25,481 nt of DNA, taken from positions 1 through 25,481 of the IMG/VR virus record IMGVR_UViG_3300045967_000162; one strand, 5' to 3'. The translations under genes were made by a program, and so were the position numbers. The notes under the pieces are model-generated. The model was not told where the DNA came from. It saw only the letters and a program-made list of their open reading frames with translations, and ran no database searches. The stretch's first letter is position 1. Each line of letters begins with the position of its first letter. Positions 12,952 through 21,583 of this stretch are shown one piece after another. Origin of the DNA: a virus.

Positions 12952-14175
12952 TTGGATCGAGTCAATCAACCGCCAGCGCTCGAGGACCTGGACCCGCTTT
13001 TCTTGGAGCTCGCCGGCCTAACGCCGATTGGGCTTGCCGACCAAGAAACACTTACGCCCCGCACCGCTCGAACCCGCGCCCGGCACCGCTTCGCCCGTAT
13101 CCGCCAGCACGAGCAGATACGCACAGCCGTTCCCCAGCTCCCGCCCGCCGGCACGTCGATTCATGCCATATCGCAGACGCACTACGACTTCTGGCGCTGG
13201 GTCCCCCACCTATGCGAGCTCTTGGCCAAGCCGGCGACGTTGTGGGCTTCGACCTGGACGATGAACCGCCAGAACGTCGACGAGCTCGCTCAACTCCTGG
13301 ACGCCGGCACCCTGCGCGCGGCCCATGTTTTATGCGGCGTCTACTTCAAGCGCCGCAACACCGACGTTTACGGCGCCTTGGTCGAGCAGATACGCCGCCA
13401 CCGCCGCGGCGGCAGCCGCCTTGTGTGCTTCCACAATCATGCGAAGGTATTGCTCGTCGACGATGGCCGGCGTTACTTCACAATCGAGGGATCGGCCAAC
13501 CTATGCGAGAACTCGAACCTGGAGCAATCGACCTTGACCCACTCCCGGGCGCTTCACGCCTTCCACGTCTCTTGGATGAATGAAGCCTACGACCGCGCCG
13601 GCCGCGGCGCCGCCGGCCGCCTGGCCGAGCTCGCCGGCGGCGACGAGACCCCCGCGCCCGGCCACCCGCAGCGGCGCATCGGGCGCGGCGCCTGGAGCGC
13701 CACGCTTCGCGTCTTCGACCGCCGCCGCATTGCCCAATGGAAATCCGACTACCCCAGAGACCCCGCCGAGCTCGACCACTTCGCCGGCGCCATCGCCCTA
13801 GTAATCCGCGCCCGCCTTCCCAACATCCCGCCCGCCGCGGTTGTCACCTTCCCGCCGGCCGGCGCATCGGCCGCGCTCGAGCTCGATCAGGAGGAGCCCC
13901 CCGCCCACTACGCCGCCCTTGAGCTCGCCCGCGCCGTCGCCCGCCTTGTCGAACTCCCTTGCGTCGACTTGCTGCGCCGCACCGACACGAAAGACTGGCA
14001 ACACGGACCACAGGCGGCCATCAGGCAACGCCCGTTTAGCTTGAAAGCAGCGCCGCCGCCGGTTGTCATACTGGTCGACGACGTATTGACCACCGGCACA
14101 ACGCTTCGACTCGCCCGAGCGGCGCTCGAGCAAGCCGGCGCCACCGTCTACGCCTTCACGTACTTCGGCCGATGA
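12952..14175 (+). CDS. Fusion of a phospholipase D-like (HKD) nuclease domain and a ComF-like phosphoribosyltransferase
   Basis: The protein has 407 residues from a TTG at 12952 (AAGGCG five bases upstream; no ATG or GTG is available). Residues 70-215 form a PLD-like domain with one complete HKD motif: His163-x-Lys165, Asp170/171, then Gly180-Ser181-x-Asn183 and Glu191 (HAKVLLVDD, EGSANLCENSNLEQ). One motif per chain suggests a dimer, as in Nuc-type nucleases. Residues 245-407 are a type I phosphoribosyltransferase of ComF kind: LLRR then Q and R at 350-360, and the PRPP loop ILVDDVLTTGTT at 373-384, followed by the A-G-A-T-V-Y strand. The gene leads the packaging operon and overlaps the TerS start (ATGA). 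HKD-domain proteins near terminases are known to me from other phages; the fusion to a phosphoribosyltransferase is not. DNA-end processing or DNA modification is a guess. Confidence 0.75.
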   Translation: MDRVNQPPALEDLDPLFLELAGLTPIGLADQETLTPRTARTRARHRFARIRQHEQIRTAVPQLPPAGTSIHAISQTHYDFWRWVPHLCELLAKPATLWASTWTMNRQNVDELAQLLDAGTLRAAHVLCGVYFKRRNTDVYGALVEQIRRHRRGGSRLVCFHNHAKVLLVDDGRRYFTIEGSANLCENSNLEQSTLTHSRALHAFHVSWMNEAYDRAGRGAAGRLAELAGGDETPAPGHPQRRIGRGAWSATLRVFDRRRIAQWKSDYPRDPAELDHFAGAIALVIRARLPNIPPAAVVTFPPAGASAALELDQEEPPAHYAALELARAVARLVELPCVDLLRRTDTKDWQHGPQAAIRQRPFSLKAAPPPVVILVDDVLTTGTTLRLARAALEQAGATVYAFTYFGR

Positions 14176-14795
14176 AACACCCGACCACCCCGCCGCTTGA
14201 CCCCGAGTACATCAACCGCGCTATCCTCTTGCTCTGTAACGGCGCCACCGAGGGAGAAGCCGTCGCCGTACTCTCCAAGGCGTTGGGACTGGACCGCGCC
14301 GCCGCCGCGGCATTGCTCGCCGAAGCCCGCGCCAAGATCAGTACCGCCGGCCACTTCGACCCCAAAGCCGAAGCCGGCCGCGCCTACGTCCGGTTGAACG
14401 ACCTCTACCGGCGTAGCGTCTCCATTCATGACGCCAAGACTGCCCTAAGCGCACAACGCGAGCTCAATAAACTCATCGCGCTCTACCTGCCCGCTCGCAA
14501 TGACCCGCCAGCGGCGCCCGTCGACATCACGGCCGGCGCCGTCACTCTCTACTTGCACCCGCTCGGACTCGCCCCGGCGACCGCTTCGCCAGTCGAGCAC
14601 ATCCGGCTTGCCGCCCAGCGCATCATTGACGCCCCGCCCCCGCCCCCGCGCCCGCCCCCGCCACCCAGGAGCACGACCAATGCCGCCCAAGCAGATACCA
14701 GCCGCGCCACCCATGACGCTCGAAGAACTCGCCGAACTCGGACGCGCGATGCGAACCGCCCAACGAGCGTATTTCCGCCGCCGCACCGCGGCTGA
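14172..14795 (+). CDS. Terminase small subunit-like protein
   Basis: The protein has 207 residues; the ATG at 14172 overlaps the upstream stop. Residues 10-60 are a helix-turn-helix-like region (AVAVLSKALGLDRAAAAALL) of the type used to bind packaging sites. Residues 70-110 carry GRAYVRLNDLYRRS and ALSAQRELNKLIALYLP, a coiled oligomerisation segment I recall from small terminase or terminase-associated proteins of this phage group. The last 50 residues are a Pro run and a basic tail that overlap the next gene by 116 bases. Small terminases select viral DNA and regulate the large subunit. Assignment is by domain plan and by its position two genes upstream of TerL. Confidence 0.7.
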   Translation: MKHPTTPPLDPEYINRAILLLCNGATEGEAVAVLSKALGLDRAAAAALLAEARAKISTAGHFDPKAEAGRAYVRLNDLYRRSVSIHDAKTALSAQRELNKLIALYLPARNDPPAAPVDITAGAVTLYLHPLGLAPATASPVEHIRLAAQRIIDAPPPPPRPPPPPRSTTNAAQADTSRATHDARRTRRTRTRDANRPTSVFPPPHRG

Positions 14796-14889
14796 GCTCG
14801 ACGAAGCCCGCTCGCTCGAGCGCCAATTTGACCGCGCTTGCACGGCGATCCTCGAACCCCACCCCATGCCGCTTTTCCGAAGCACATAG
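14680..14889 (+). CDS. Small helical phage protein between terminase genes
   Basis: The protein has 69 residues. The ATG at 14680 lies inside the 3' end of the TerS gene but has a strong AGGAG 8 bases upstream, which makes it a real start. The sequence MRTAQRAYFRRRTAAELDEA then LERQFDRACTAIL is a helical hairpin with a Q-x-x-Y-F-x-x-R motif, known to me from many short phage hypothetical proteins next to terminases. The function is unknown. It ends 5 bases before the TerL start. Confidence 0.65.
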   Translation: MPPKQIPAAPPMTLEELAELGRAMRTAQRAYFRRRTAAELDEARSLERQFDRACTAILEPHPMPLFRST

Positions 14890-14894
14890 GGAAA

Positions 14895-17012
14895 ATGAGG
14901 ACCGCCAAGCCGCGCAAGTACCTCAGTCAGAAGGAAGCAAGCCGGCGCATTCACGCGGCCGACCGATCGGCCGCGCGCGACATCGCCCCCATCCCGCCCG
15001 TCAAGGACCCGATCCGCCGCGGCGAGGCGCGGCATTCGTTCCGCCGTTTTTGCGAGCTCTACCAAGCGACGGTTTACTACCTGCCCTGGAGCCCCGACCA
15101 CCTGCGCATGATCGAGCGCATTGAGGGTGCCGTACTCCGCGGCGAGCTCTGCGCCTTCGCGATGCCCCGCGGCAGCGGAAAGACTTCTCTAAGCGAAAGC
15201 GCCGTTATGTGGGCGACGCTCGCCGGCCATTGCGCCTACTCGCTCTTGATCGGCGCCGATCAGAGCGCCGCCGAGCGCAACCTAGCGTCAATCCATGCGA
15301 CCTTACTTTCCAACCCCGAGCTCGCCGGCGACTTCCCCGAAGTGATCTACCCCATACAGCGCCTAGAGGGAGTGCACCAACGACGTTTGCTCTATGAGGG
15401 AGCCCCCATCACCTATCGGCTCACCCGCACCAAGATGATCCTCCCGGACATCCGCGGCAGCGCCGCCGCCGGCACGGCGATTGAGACGATCGGATTATCC
15501 GGGCACATCCGCGGGCGCAAGCACACGATGCCCGATGGCCGCGCCATCCGGCCCGGACTCGTGCTATGCGACGACCCCCAGACCGACGAATCGGCCCGCA
15601 GCCCCACCCAATGCGAGCACCGCGCATCCATACTCGCCGGCGCCGTACTAGGGCTTGCCGGACCTGGCCAGAGCATTAGCGGCATCATGCCTTGCACCGT
15701 TATTCAACCCGGCGACCTGGCCGACCGCATTCTGGACCGCACCCGCCACCCCGAATGGCACGGCGAGCGCACGAAACTCGTCTACAGCTTTCCCACGTCG
15801 ACCAAGTGGGAAACCTACGCCGAGCTCCGCGCCGACAGTCTTCGCGCCGGCGGCAGCGGCGCCGAAGCGACCGCCTACTATCGGAAACACCGCGCCGATA
15901 TGGACCAAGGCGCCGCGGTCGCTTGGCCCGAGCGGCACAATCTCGACGAGCTTTCGGCCATTCAGCACGCCATGAATTTACGTCTCCGCGATGAGCTCGC
16001 CTTCTTCGCCGAGTACCAGAACGAACCCAAGATTGACGCGGCTTACGCCGCCGAGCTTACGCCCGAGCAGATCATGAGCCGCACGAGCGGCCGACCCCGC
16101 TTGACGGCGCCGCTCGAAAGTACCTTGCTCACCGGCTTCATTGATTGTCAGCAGGCGGCGCTCTACTACTGTCTCGTTTCCTGGACGCCCGACTTCACCG
16201 GCGCCGTTGTCGACTATGGCACGTACCCCGACCAGCTTACGCCCTACTTCACGCTCGATAGCCTGCGCCGCACGCTCGCCAAAGCCTTCCCCGCCGCCGG
16301 CATCGAGGGAGCGCTCTACGCTGGGCTCGACGCCCTGACGCAAGCGCTCATGACCCGGCCTATTCTGCGCGACGACGGAGCCGAGATGCGACCCGACCGC
16401 CTCTTGATTGACGCCAATTGGGCGATATCAACGCCGCTTGTCTACGCCCTGGCCCGCGCCAGCCCGCACGCGAACGCGCTCATGCCGAGCCACGGCCGAT
16501 ACATCGGCGCCAGCTCGCGGCCGATGCATGAATGGACCCGCAAGCCCGGCGACCGCCGCGGACTCAATTGGACCGTACCCGCCGTCGACCCCCGCCGCGC
16601 CGTCCGGCACGTCACCTTCGACACGAATTTTTGGAAGAGCTTCGCTCATGCCAGGCTTGCCGCGGCGATCGGCGACCGCGGCGCCTTGACGCTCTTCGGC
16701 AACGACCCCGCCGCCCATCGACTCTTCGCCGAGCACCTAGGCGCCGAGTACCGGGTTCCCACGACCGGCCGCGGCCGCGCCGTCGACGAATGGAAGGCCC
16801 GGCCCGACCGCCCGGACAATCACTGGCTCGATTGTCTCGCCGGTTGTGCCGTCGCCGCGGCGATGCACGGCGCCGCCCTACCCGGCCAGATTACTCCGCA
16901 GCCCCGCCGGCCGCGGCCGACCTCGAGCGCCGCCCCCGCGCCCGCCGCCGGCCCCTACCCGGCACGCCGCCCGCCGGCCAACCCGATCGGCCGATACTCG
17001 CCGCAACGCTAA
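14895..17012 (+). CDS. terL: Terminase large subunit
   Basis: The protein has 705 residues; the ATG at 14895 has GGGA just upstream, and a longer frame from 14838 only overlaps the preceding gene. The ATPase domain shows Walker A at 90-99 (MPRGSGKTSL) and Walker B at 222-227 (LVLCDD). The C-terminal RNase H-like nuclease domain has Asp417 in GFIDCQQA and Asp646 in DNHWLDCLAG as likely metal ligands. The last 50 residues are Pro/Arg-rich. It cuts concatemeric DNA and drives it through the portal into the prohead. At 705 residues it is long for HK97 types and nearer to gpA-type large subunits. The stop falls inside a 54-bp tandem repeat. Confidence 0.93.
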   Translation: MRTAKPRKYLSQKEASRRIHAADRSAARDIAPIPPVKDPIRRGEARHSFRRFCELYQATVYYLPWSPDHLRMIERIEGAVLRGELCAFAMPRGSGKTSLSESAVMWATLAGHCAYSLLIGADQSAAERNLASIHATLLSNPELAGDFPEVIYPIQRLEGVHQRRLLYEGAPITYRLTRTKMILPDIRGSAAAGTAIETIGLSGHIRGRKHTMPDGRAIRPGLVLCDDPQTDESARSPTQCEHRASILAGAVLGLAGPGQSISGIMPCTVIQPGDLADRILDRTRHPEWHGERTKLVYSFPTSTKWETYAELRADSLRAGGSGAEATAYYRKHRADMDQGAAVAWPERHNLDELSAIQHAMNLRLRDELAFFAEYQNEPKIDAAYAAELTPEQIMSRTSGRPRLTAPLESTLLTGFIDCQQAALYYCLVSWTPDFTGAVVDYGTYPDQLTPYFTLDSLRRTLAKAFPAAGIEGALYAGLDALTQALMTRPILRDDGAEMRPDRLLIDANWAISTPLVYALARASPHANALMPSHGRYIGASSRPMHEWTRKPGDRRGLNWTVPAVDPRRAVRHVTFDTNFWKSFAHARLAAAIGDRGALTLFGNDPAAHRLFAEHLGAEYRVPTTGRGRAVDEWKARPDRPDNHWLDCLAGCAVAAAMHGAALPGQITPQPRRPRPTSSAAPAPAAGPYPARRPPANPIGRYSPQR

Positions 17013-17110
17013 CTCGAACTTCGCCGCGCGACACATTAAATGCGGCCGACTGGCCAAAAGCGCTAACTCGAACTTCGCCGCGCGACACATTAAATGCGGC
17101 CGACTGGCCA
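17007..17110. repeat. 54-bp tandem repeat spanning the terL stop codon
   Basis: Copy 1 (17007-17060) and copy 2 (17061-17110) share 50 identical bases beginning CGCTAACTCGAACTTCGCCG. Each holds GCCGC/GCGGC arms around an AT-rich ACACATTAAAT core, then GACTGGCCA with the palindrome TGGCCA. The first copy includes the terL stop codon. A packaging (pac or cos) site, a transcript-processing hairpin or a recent duplication are the options. Confidence 0.85.
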
Positions 17111-17197
17111 GAGCGGGCTTAGGACCACTTGACCAGTCGCGGCCGCGCCGGGTCATGACTCCGGCCAATGGAGCAGCGTAGCAAGCGCCAGCCCCAT

Positions 17198-17294
17198 TCA
17201 AGCGCCAACTCTACCTAGCGGATACTGGGTCCCGCAATGCGGACACGTCACCGCTTCACAATCGAGCGCCGCCCCCACATCCGACACAATTCAT
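17198..17294 (-). pseudogene. Possible broken mini zinc-ribbon gene
   Basis: On the minus strand, ATG at 17294 opens MNCVGCGGG and stops at 17256. A +1 frame from 17287 encodes DCEAVTCPHCGTQYPL and ends at 17198. Removing one base from the five-C run at 17272-17276 joins them into a 31-residue zinc-ribbon-like peptide with Cys pairs 3/6 and 17/20. Either a real frameshift has broken it, the homopolymer is miscalled, or the match is chance. The 18-mer GCGCCGCCCCCACATCCG that covers the first knuckle is duplicated at 17305-17322. The rest of the 397-base gap 17013-17409 holds no other gene I can support. Confidence 0.3.
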
Positions 17295-17409
17295 GTTTCG
17301 AGATGCGCCGCCCCCACATCCGCTCATCAGACATGTCCAGCCCCCCGATTTTGGACTAGAACTCCCCCCGCCCAAAATCCTACAACCGTCTCACTCAGGA
17401 GCGCCCCCC

Positions 17410-17616
17410 ATGAATGAACCGACCGAACCGACGCCCGCCGAGCTCGCCCTGCTCGCCGCTCTCACGAGCCCGCAATCCGTCACTATCGACGGCAATAACA
17501 CCCAGACGCGGCCGATCGGCGACCTGATCGCCGCCGACAAGTATCTGCGCTCCCGCGCCGTCCGTTGCGGCATTGGCATTCGCACCTATAAGGTACTCGC
17601 CCCCGGCGTCCAATGA
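17410..17616 (+). CDS. gpW-like head-tail joining protein (tentative)
   Basis: The protein has 68 residues from an ATG with AGGAG 8 bases upstream. The pattern is a short N-terminal acidic arm, a helix (AELALLAALT), a beta-hairpin SVTIDGNNTQTRPIGDL and a helix AADKYLRSRAV. That is the helix-hairpin-helix plan of lambda gpW, which also lies between the large terminase and portal genes. gpW plugs the portal and accepts the neck. The similarity is in size, fold pattern and position. It is coupled to the portal gene by ATGA. Confidence 0.6.
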   Translation: MNEPTEPTPAELALLAALTSPQSVTIDGNNTQTRPIGDLIAADKYLRSRAVRCGIGIRTYKVLAPGVQ

Positions 17617-19232
17617 CTGACGCCCATATCCAGCTCATCGACTGGAGCGCCGAGCCCCGCCGGCCGGCCCCACCGCCCCCGCCGGCCCGCCGGCCGACGA
17701 GCCCCACCGCCGACCAGCGGCGCCGGCTTGCCGCCCGCTACGACGCCGCGGCCACGACCGCAGAGAACGCCCGGCATTGGGCCAACGCCGATCCGCTCTC
17801 GCCCAACGCGGCCAACTCGCCCGAGGTGCGGCGCACCCTGCGCAACCGCGCCCGCTACGAGACCGCCAACAACTCCTATGCCCGCGGCATTGTCCTGACG
17901 CTCGCCAACGCTGCGATCTCCACTGGCCCCAACCTCCAAGTTAAAACCCCCAATGAACCGCTCAATGACCAGATCGAATCCAGCTTCAATGAATGGTCCG
18001 AGCTCATCAACCTGGACGAGAAGCTACGCGTTATGCGGCAGGCGCGCGCCGTCGACGGCGAGACCTTCGGCTTACTCTTCACGAACCCCCGCATCGAGCA
18101 TGACGTTCAGCTTGACCTGCGCTTGATCGAGTGCGATCAGATCGCCGACCCCTACGGCGCCGCCCTCACGCCGCCCGACGGCCCGCGCCACGTCGACGGA
18201 ATCGACTTCGACACCTTCGGCAATCCGCTTACCTACTCGCTCTTGCATGAACACCCCGGCTCCACCAATGCGAGCAGCTATAACACCGGCGCCACGGCGA
18301 TTCCCGCGCGTTTCATGCTCCATTGGTATCGCCAAGACCGGCCCGGCCAGGCCCGCGGCGTCTCCGAGCTCACGCCGGCGTTGCCGCTTTTCGCCCTGCT
18401 ACGGCGATACACGCTCGCGACCGTCGCCGCCGCCGAGCTCGCCGCCGACTATGCCGCGGTCTTGGAAACCGACCAACCCCCGTCCGAGGACCAACCCTAC
18501 GGCCTACCGCCCGATGGCGAAGCCAAGTACGGCTATGGCACGACGACGCCCGGCTTGCCGATCGAGCCCCGGACAATGGCTTTCCTGCCCGAAGGCTGGA
18601 AGCTAAGCCAATTCAAAGCCGAGCAGCCGACGACCGCCCACCCCGCCTTCGTCGAGCAGACCTTGAATGAAATCGCCCGCTGTTTAGAGATGCCCTACGC
18701 CGTCGCCGCCGGCAATAGCTCAGGATACAACTACAGCTCCGGCCGACTCGACTTCCAAGTCTTCGGCCGCGCCATCGCGATCCTACGGCGCGAGCTCCAA
18801 TGCGCCGTCTTGCGGCGTATCTTCGAGTCTTGGCTCGACGAAGCCGCCACGATCGGACTGTTCCGCGGTCTGCCCGCCCGGTTTACGCCGATCCAATGGC
18901 ATTGGCCCAGCGTCCCGCACGTCGACCCCCAGAAGGAAGCCCAGGCCCAACAAATACGCCTTCTCAATCTGACAACGACTTGGGCCGATGAATGTGCCGC
19001 CGATGGTAGGGACTGGCAAACCGTCTTCGACCAACGCGCCCGCGAGGTAAAACGCATGACCCAACTTGGTATCACTTCCGCCGCCTTGCCCGAAGAGCGG
19101 CCCGAGTCAGCACCGCCCCCAGAGGAGCCCAACGTCCCGGATGACGCGAACGAAGAGCCCGACGCCGACCAGGAGGTGCCCGGCGAAGAGCCCGACGAGG
19201 AGATACCCGCCGATGCCAACGACGACGATTGA
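17613..19232 (+). CDS. Portal protein, lambda gpB family
   Basis: The protein has 539 residues. Conserved lambda-type portal features are visible: RARYETANNSYARGIVLTLAN near 80, a QARAVDGETFGLLF strand at about 145, LRLIECDQIADP near 170, the FMLHWYRQDRPGQARGVSEL segment near 232, and ARCLEMPYAVAAGNSSGYNYS at about 355. The C-terminal 50 residues are very acidic and Pro-rich. Twelve copies form the DNA channel at the capsid vertex and dock the terminase. It starts inside the stop of the gpW-like gene and overlaps the capsid gene by 20 bases. Confidence 0.92.
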   Translation: MTDAHIQLIDWSAEPRRPAPPPPPARRPTSPTADQRRRLAARYDAAATTAENARHWANADPLSPNAANSPEVRRTLRNRARYETANNSYARGIVLTLANAAISTGPNLQVKTPNEPLNDQIESSFNEWSELINLDEKLRVMRQARAVDGETFGLLFTNPRIEHDVQLDLRLIECDQIADPYGAALTPPDGPRHVDGIDFDTFGNPLTYSLLHEHPGSTNASSYNTGATAIPARFMLHWYRQDRPGQARGVSELTPALPLFALLRRYTLATVAAAELAADYAAVLETDQPPSEDQPYGLPPDGEAKYGYGTTTPGLPIEPRTMAFLPEGWKLSQFKAEQPTTAHPAFVEQTLNEIARCLEMPYAVAAGNSSGYNYSSGRLDFQVFGRAIAILRRELQCAVLRRIFESWLDEAATIGLFRGLPARFTPIQWHWPSVPHVDPQKEAQAQQIRLLNLTTTWADECAADGRDWQTVFDQRAREVKRMTQLGITSAALPEERPESAPPPEEPNVPDDANEEPDADQEVPGEEPDEEIPADANDDD

Positions 19233-21204
19233 CCCGCAAGCCCCGCCCCGCTCCGTCGAGCTCGTCGCCGCGGCGACGTTTGCCCCGCTTGAAGCCGCGG
19301 CGACCGAGGGAGCCCCCGCCCCGCTGCCCCGCTTCGAAATGGTTGCGTACACCGGCGCGCCTATGCGGCTCAAAGGCTGGCGCCACCCAACGATCGTCGA
19401 CCTGGACGGCGTTACGATCCCGACCCAGAACCGCCCGATACGCTTCGAGCACGACGCCCGCGCCGGCGTCGGCCACACCGATACTCTCACGATCCGCGAG
19501 GGACACCTTCACGCCACCGGCGTCATTTCCCGCGATACGCCCGAAGCCCGCGAAGTTGTTACCGCCGCCCGCAATGGCTTTCACTGGCAAGCCAGTATCG
19601 GCGCCGACGTTAGCGACTTCGAGCTTGTCCGCGCCGGCCACACCGTCGCCGTCAATGGTCGCGACTGGAAAGGCCCGATTTACGTAGTCCGCCGCGCCAC
19701 GATCGGCGAAATATCATTCGTCGACATCGGCGCCGACGGCGCCACGACGGCGAGCATTGCGGCCCGCGCCGATACAGAGCATGAGCCCGACCAGGCCGAC
19801 CTCCCCGCGCCGGCCGACGAGCCGAAGACATCGGGCGCCGTACTCGCCCAGCGCCGCGCGCTCGAGCACCGCGCCGAGCTCCGCGCCCGGTTGACCCGCG
19901 ATGCGCTCGCGATCCGCGGCGCTCGAGCCGACGATATCCAGGCACTCGCCGAGGAAGCCGACGCGCACGATTGGACCCCCGATCAGTACGAGCTCCGACT
20001 GCGCCGCACCGAACGCCCCAGCCCGCCGCCGATGCAGGGACGGACGGCCCGGCCCACGGCCCGTGTTCTGGAATGCGCCTTCTGCGAGACCGCCGGACTC
20101 ACCCCGGCCCAACTCGAGCGCCACTTCGACCCGCTTACGATCGAAGCCGCCGGCACCCCCGAATTCAAAGGGACCGGCATCACCGAGCTCGTCTACGCCA
20201 CGATCGGCGCCGCCGGCCGATATGCCCGCCCCGGCCGCATCAACAACGACATCATCCGGCTTGCCCTCGACGCAAACAACGCGATCCAAGCCAGCGGCAT
20301 CGGCTTCTCGACAATCTCGCTCACCGGCATTCTCACGCCAGCCTTGAATAAGATCATGCTGGCCAGTTACACCGCCGAGCCCATGACCGCCTTGCTCATC
20401 ACGAGCTCATCCAACGCCCAAGACTTCCGCCCGAGCTCGCTCTACCGGCTCACCGGGTCCGGCCCCTTTCTTAAGGTGCCGCAAGATGGCGAGCTTAAAC
20501 ACTTGCAGCTCGTCGAGGAATCCTATTCGCAACAAGTCGAAACCTATGGCCGCATTGTCGCGCTCACTCGGCAAATGCTCGTCAATGACGACCTGGACGC
20601 CTTGACCCAGATTCCCCGCATCATGGGGCGCTCGAGCGCCCTGACGATTCAAAACGCCGTTTACGAGCTCTTGCTCTCGAACCCCGGCACGCCGGCGCTC
20701 TTTAGCGTCGCCCACAACAACTTGCTCACCGGCACGACGAGCGCTCTCTCCATCGAGTCATTGGGCTTGGCGGAAACGCTTTTCTTGAAACAGGTAGACG
20801 CCGCCGGCCAACCGATCATGTTGACGCCCCGCTACTTGCTCGTCCCACCCGAGCTCAAAGCCAAAGCCGAGCAGCTCATGAAGTCGCTCGACTTGAACGA
20901 AACGACAACCGCCGGCAAGCCCGCGCCCGCCGGCAACCCCTTCGCTGGCCGTTACGAGGTAATCGTCTCGCCCTGGCTCTCGAACAGCGCCATCACCGGC
21001 TCGAGCGCCACCGCATGGTATCTCCTGGCCGACCCCATTTTGGGAGGTGTCTTGAACATCGCCTACCTGCGCGGGAACCGCTCGCCCCTAATCGAGACCG
21101 GCGCAACCGACTTTGACACCTTGGGCATTCGCTGGAGAGGCTATTTTGACTTCGGCGTCGGAGTACTCGACTACCGCGCCGGCGTCAAGGCAGCCGGCGT
21201 CTAG
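19213..21204 (+). CDS. Prohead protease fused to the major capsid protein
   Basis: The protein has 663 residues. I chose the ATG at 19213, inside the portal 3' end, rather than longer frames from 19066. Residues 40-180 are a prohead-protease-like domain with likely His80 in RPIRFEHD and Ser128 in FHWQASIGA. A charged helical linker (185-280) resembles a scaffold or delta domain. Residues 280-663 are the capsid protein: GTPEFKGTGITELVYATIG, a TRQMLVNDDLDAL segment and MLTPRYLLVPPELKAKAEQL, similar to Mu gpT-type major head proteins. The linker would be removed by the protease on maturation, leaving a shell protein of about 380 residues. Such fusions occur in other phages. Domain calls are strong and the cleavage site is unknown. 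Confidence 0.88.
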   Translation: MPTTTIDPQAPPRSVELVAAATFAPLEAAATEGAPAPLPRFEMVAYTGAPMRLKGWRHPTIVDLDGVTIPTQNRPIRFEHDARAGVGHTDTLTIREGHLHATGVISRDTPEAREVVTAARNGFHWQASIGADVSDFELVRAGHTVAVNGRDWKGPIYVVRRATIGEISFVDIGADGATTASIAARADTEHEPDQADLPAPADEPKTSGAVLAQRRALEHRAELRARLTRDALAIRGARADDIQALAEEADAHDWTPDQYELRLRRTERPSPPPMQGRTARPTARVLECAFCETAGLTPAQLERHFDPLTIEAAGTPEFKGTGITELVYATIGAAGRYARPGRINNDIIRLALDANNAIQASGIGFSTISLTGILTPALNKIMLASYTAEPMTALLITSSSNAQDFRPSSLYRLTGSGPFLKVPQDGELKHLQLVEESYSQQVETYGRIVALTRQMLVNDDLDALTQIPRIMGRSSALTIQNAVYELLLSNPGTPALFSVAHNNLLTGTTSALSIESLGLAETLFLKQVDAAGQPIMLTPRYLLVPPELKAKAEQLMKSLDLNETTTAGKPAPAGNPFAGRYEVIVSPWLSNSAITGSSATAWYLLADPILGGVLNIAYLRGNRSPLIETGATDFDTLGIRWRGYFDFGVGVLDYRAGVKAAGV

Positions 21205-21246
21205 ACCCACACAGACGAACCCCCATGAGAGGAGTAGCGGCCCCCA

Positions 21247-21576
21247 ATGGCGACGACCACGTTTCTACACGAGGGAGAGGCGCTCGACTACATCCCGACG
21301 GCCGACACCCCGGCCGGCACGGTTGTTGTACTGGGCGAGCTCGTCGGCGTTACGCGCGTGGAGATCAAAGCCAATGCGCTTGGCGCCCTTCACACCGAGG
21401 GAGTTTACATCGCGCCCAAAGCTAGCGGCGCTCTCACGGCCGGCGCCAAGGTTTATTGGGACGACACCGCCAAGGTAATCACGACGACCGCCACCGCCCC
21501 CAACAAACTCGCCGGCCACGTCGTGAAAGCCGCGGCGACCGGCGATACGACCGTATGGGTACGCTGGAGCCAGTAG
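21247..21576 (+). CDS. DUF2190-like capsid decoration protein
   Basis: The protein has 109 residues. The ATG at 21247 follows GAGAGGAG. The fold pattern is a compact beta barrel: [31 protein letters not shown], a central [20 protein letters not shown] and a closing strand [11 protein letters not shown]2190 proteins are encoded directly after the major capsid gene in many phages and stabilise the shell. Position and length both fit. Confidence 0.85.
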   Translation: MATTTFLHEGEALDYIPTADTPAGTVVVLGELVGVTRVEIKANALGALHTEGVYIAPKASGALTAGAKVYWDDTAKVITTTATAPNKLAGHVVKAAATGDTTVWVRWSQ

Positions 21577-21583
21577 CCCAACA

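Noticed and set aside
14445-15101. Minus-strand ORF of 218 residues across the terminase genes.
   Set aside because: It covers three plus-strand genes that have clear motifs and Shine-Dalgarno sequences. Its own composition is low-complexity Gly/Arg/Ser.
18731-19219. Minus-strand ORF of 162 residues opposite the portal C-terminus.
   Set aside because: It is Ser-rich antisense of the acidic portal tail, with no conserved pattern.
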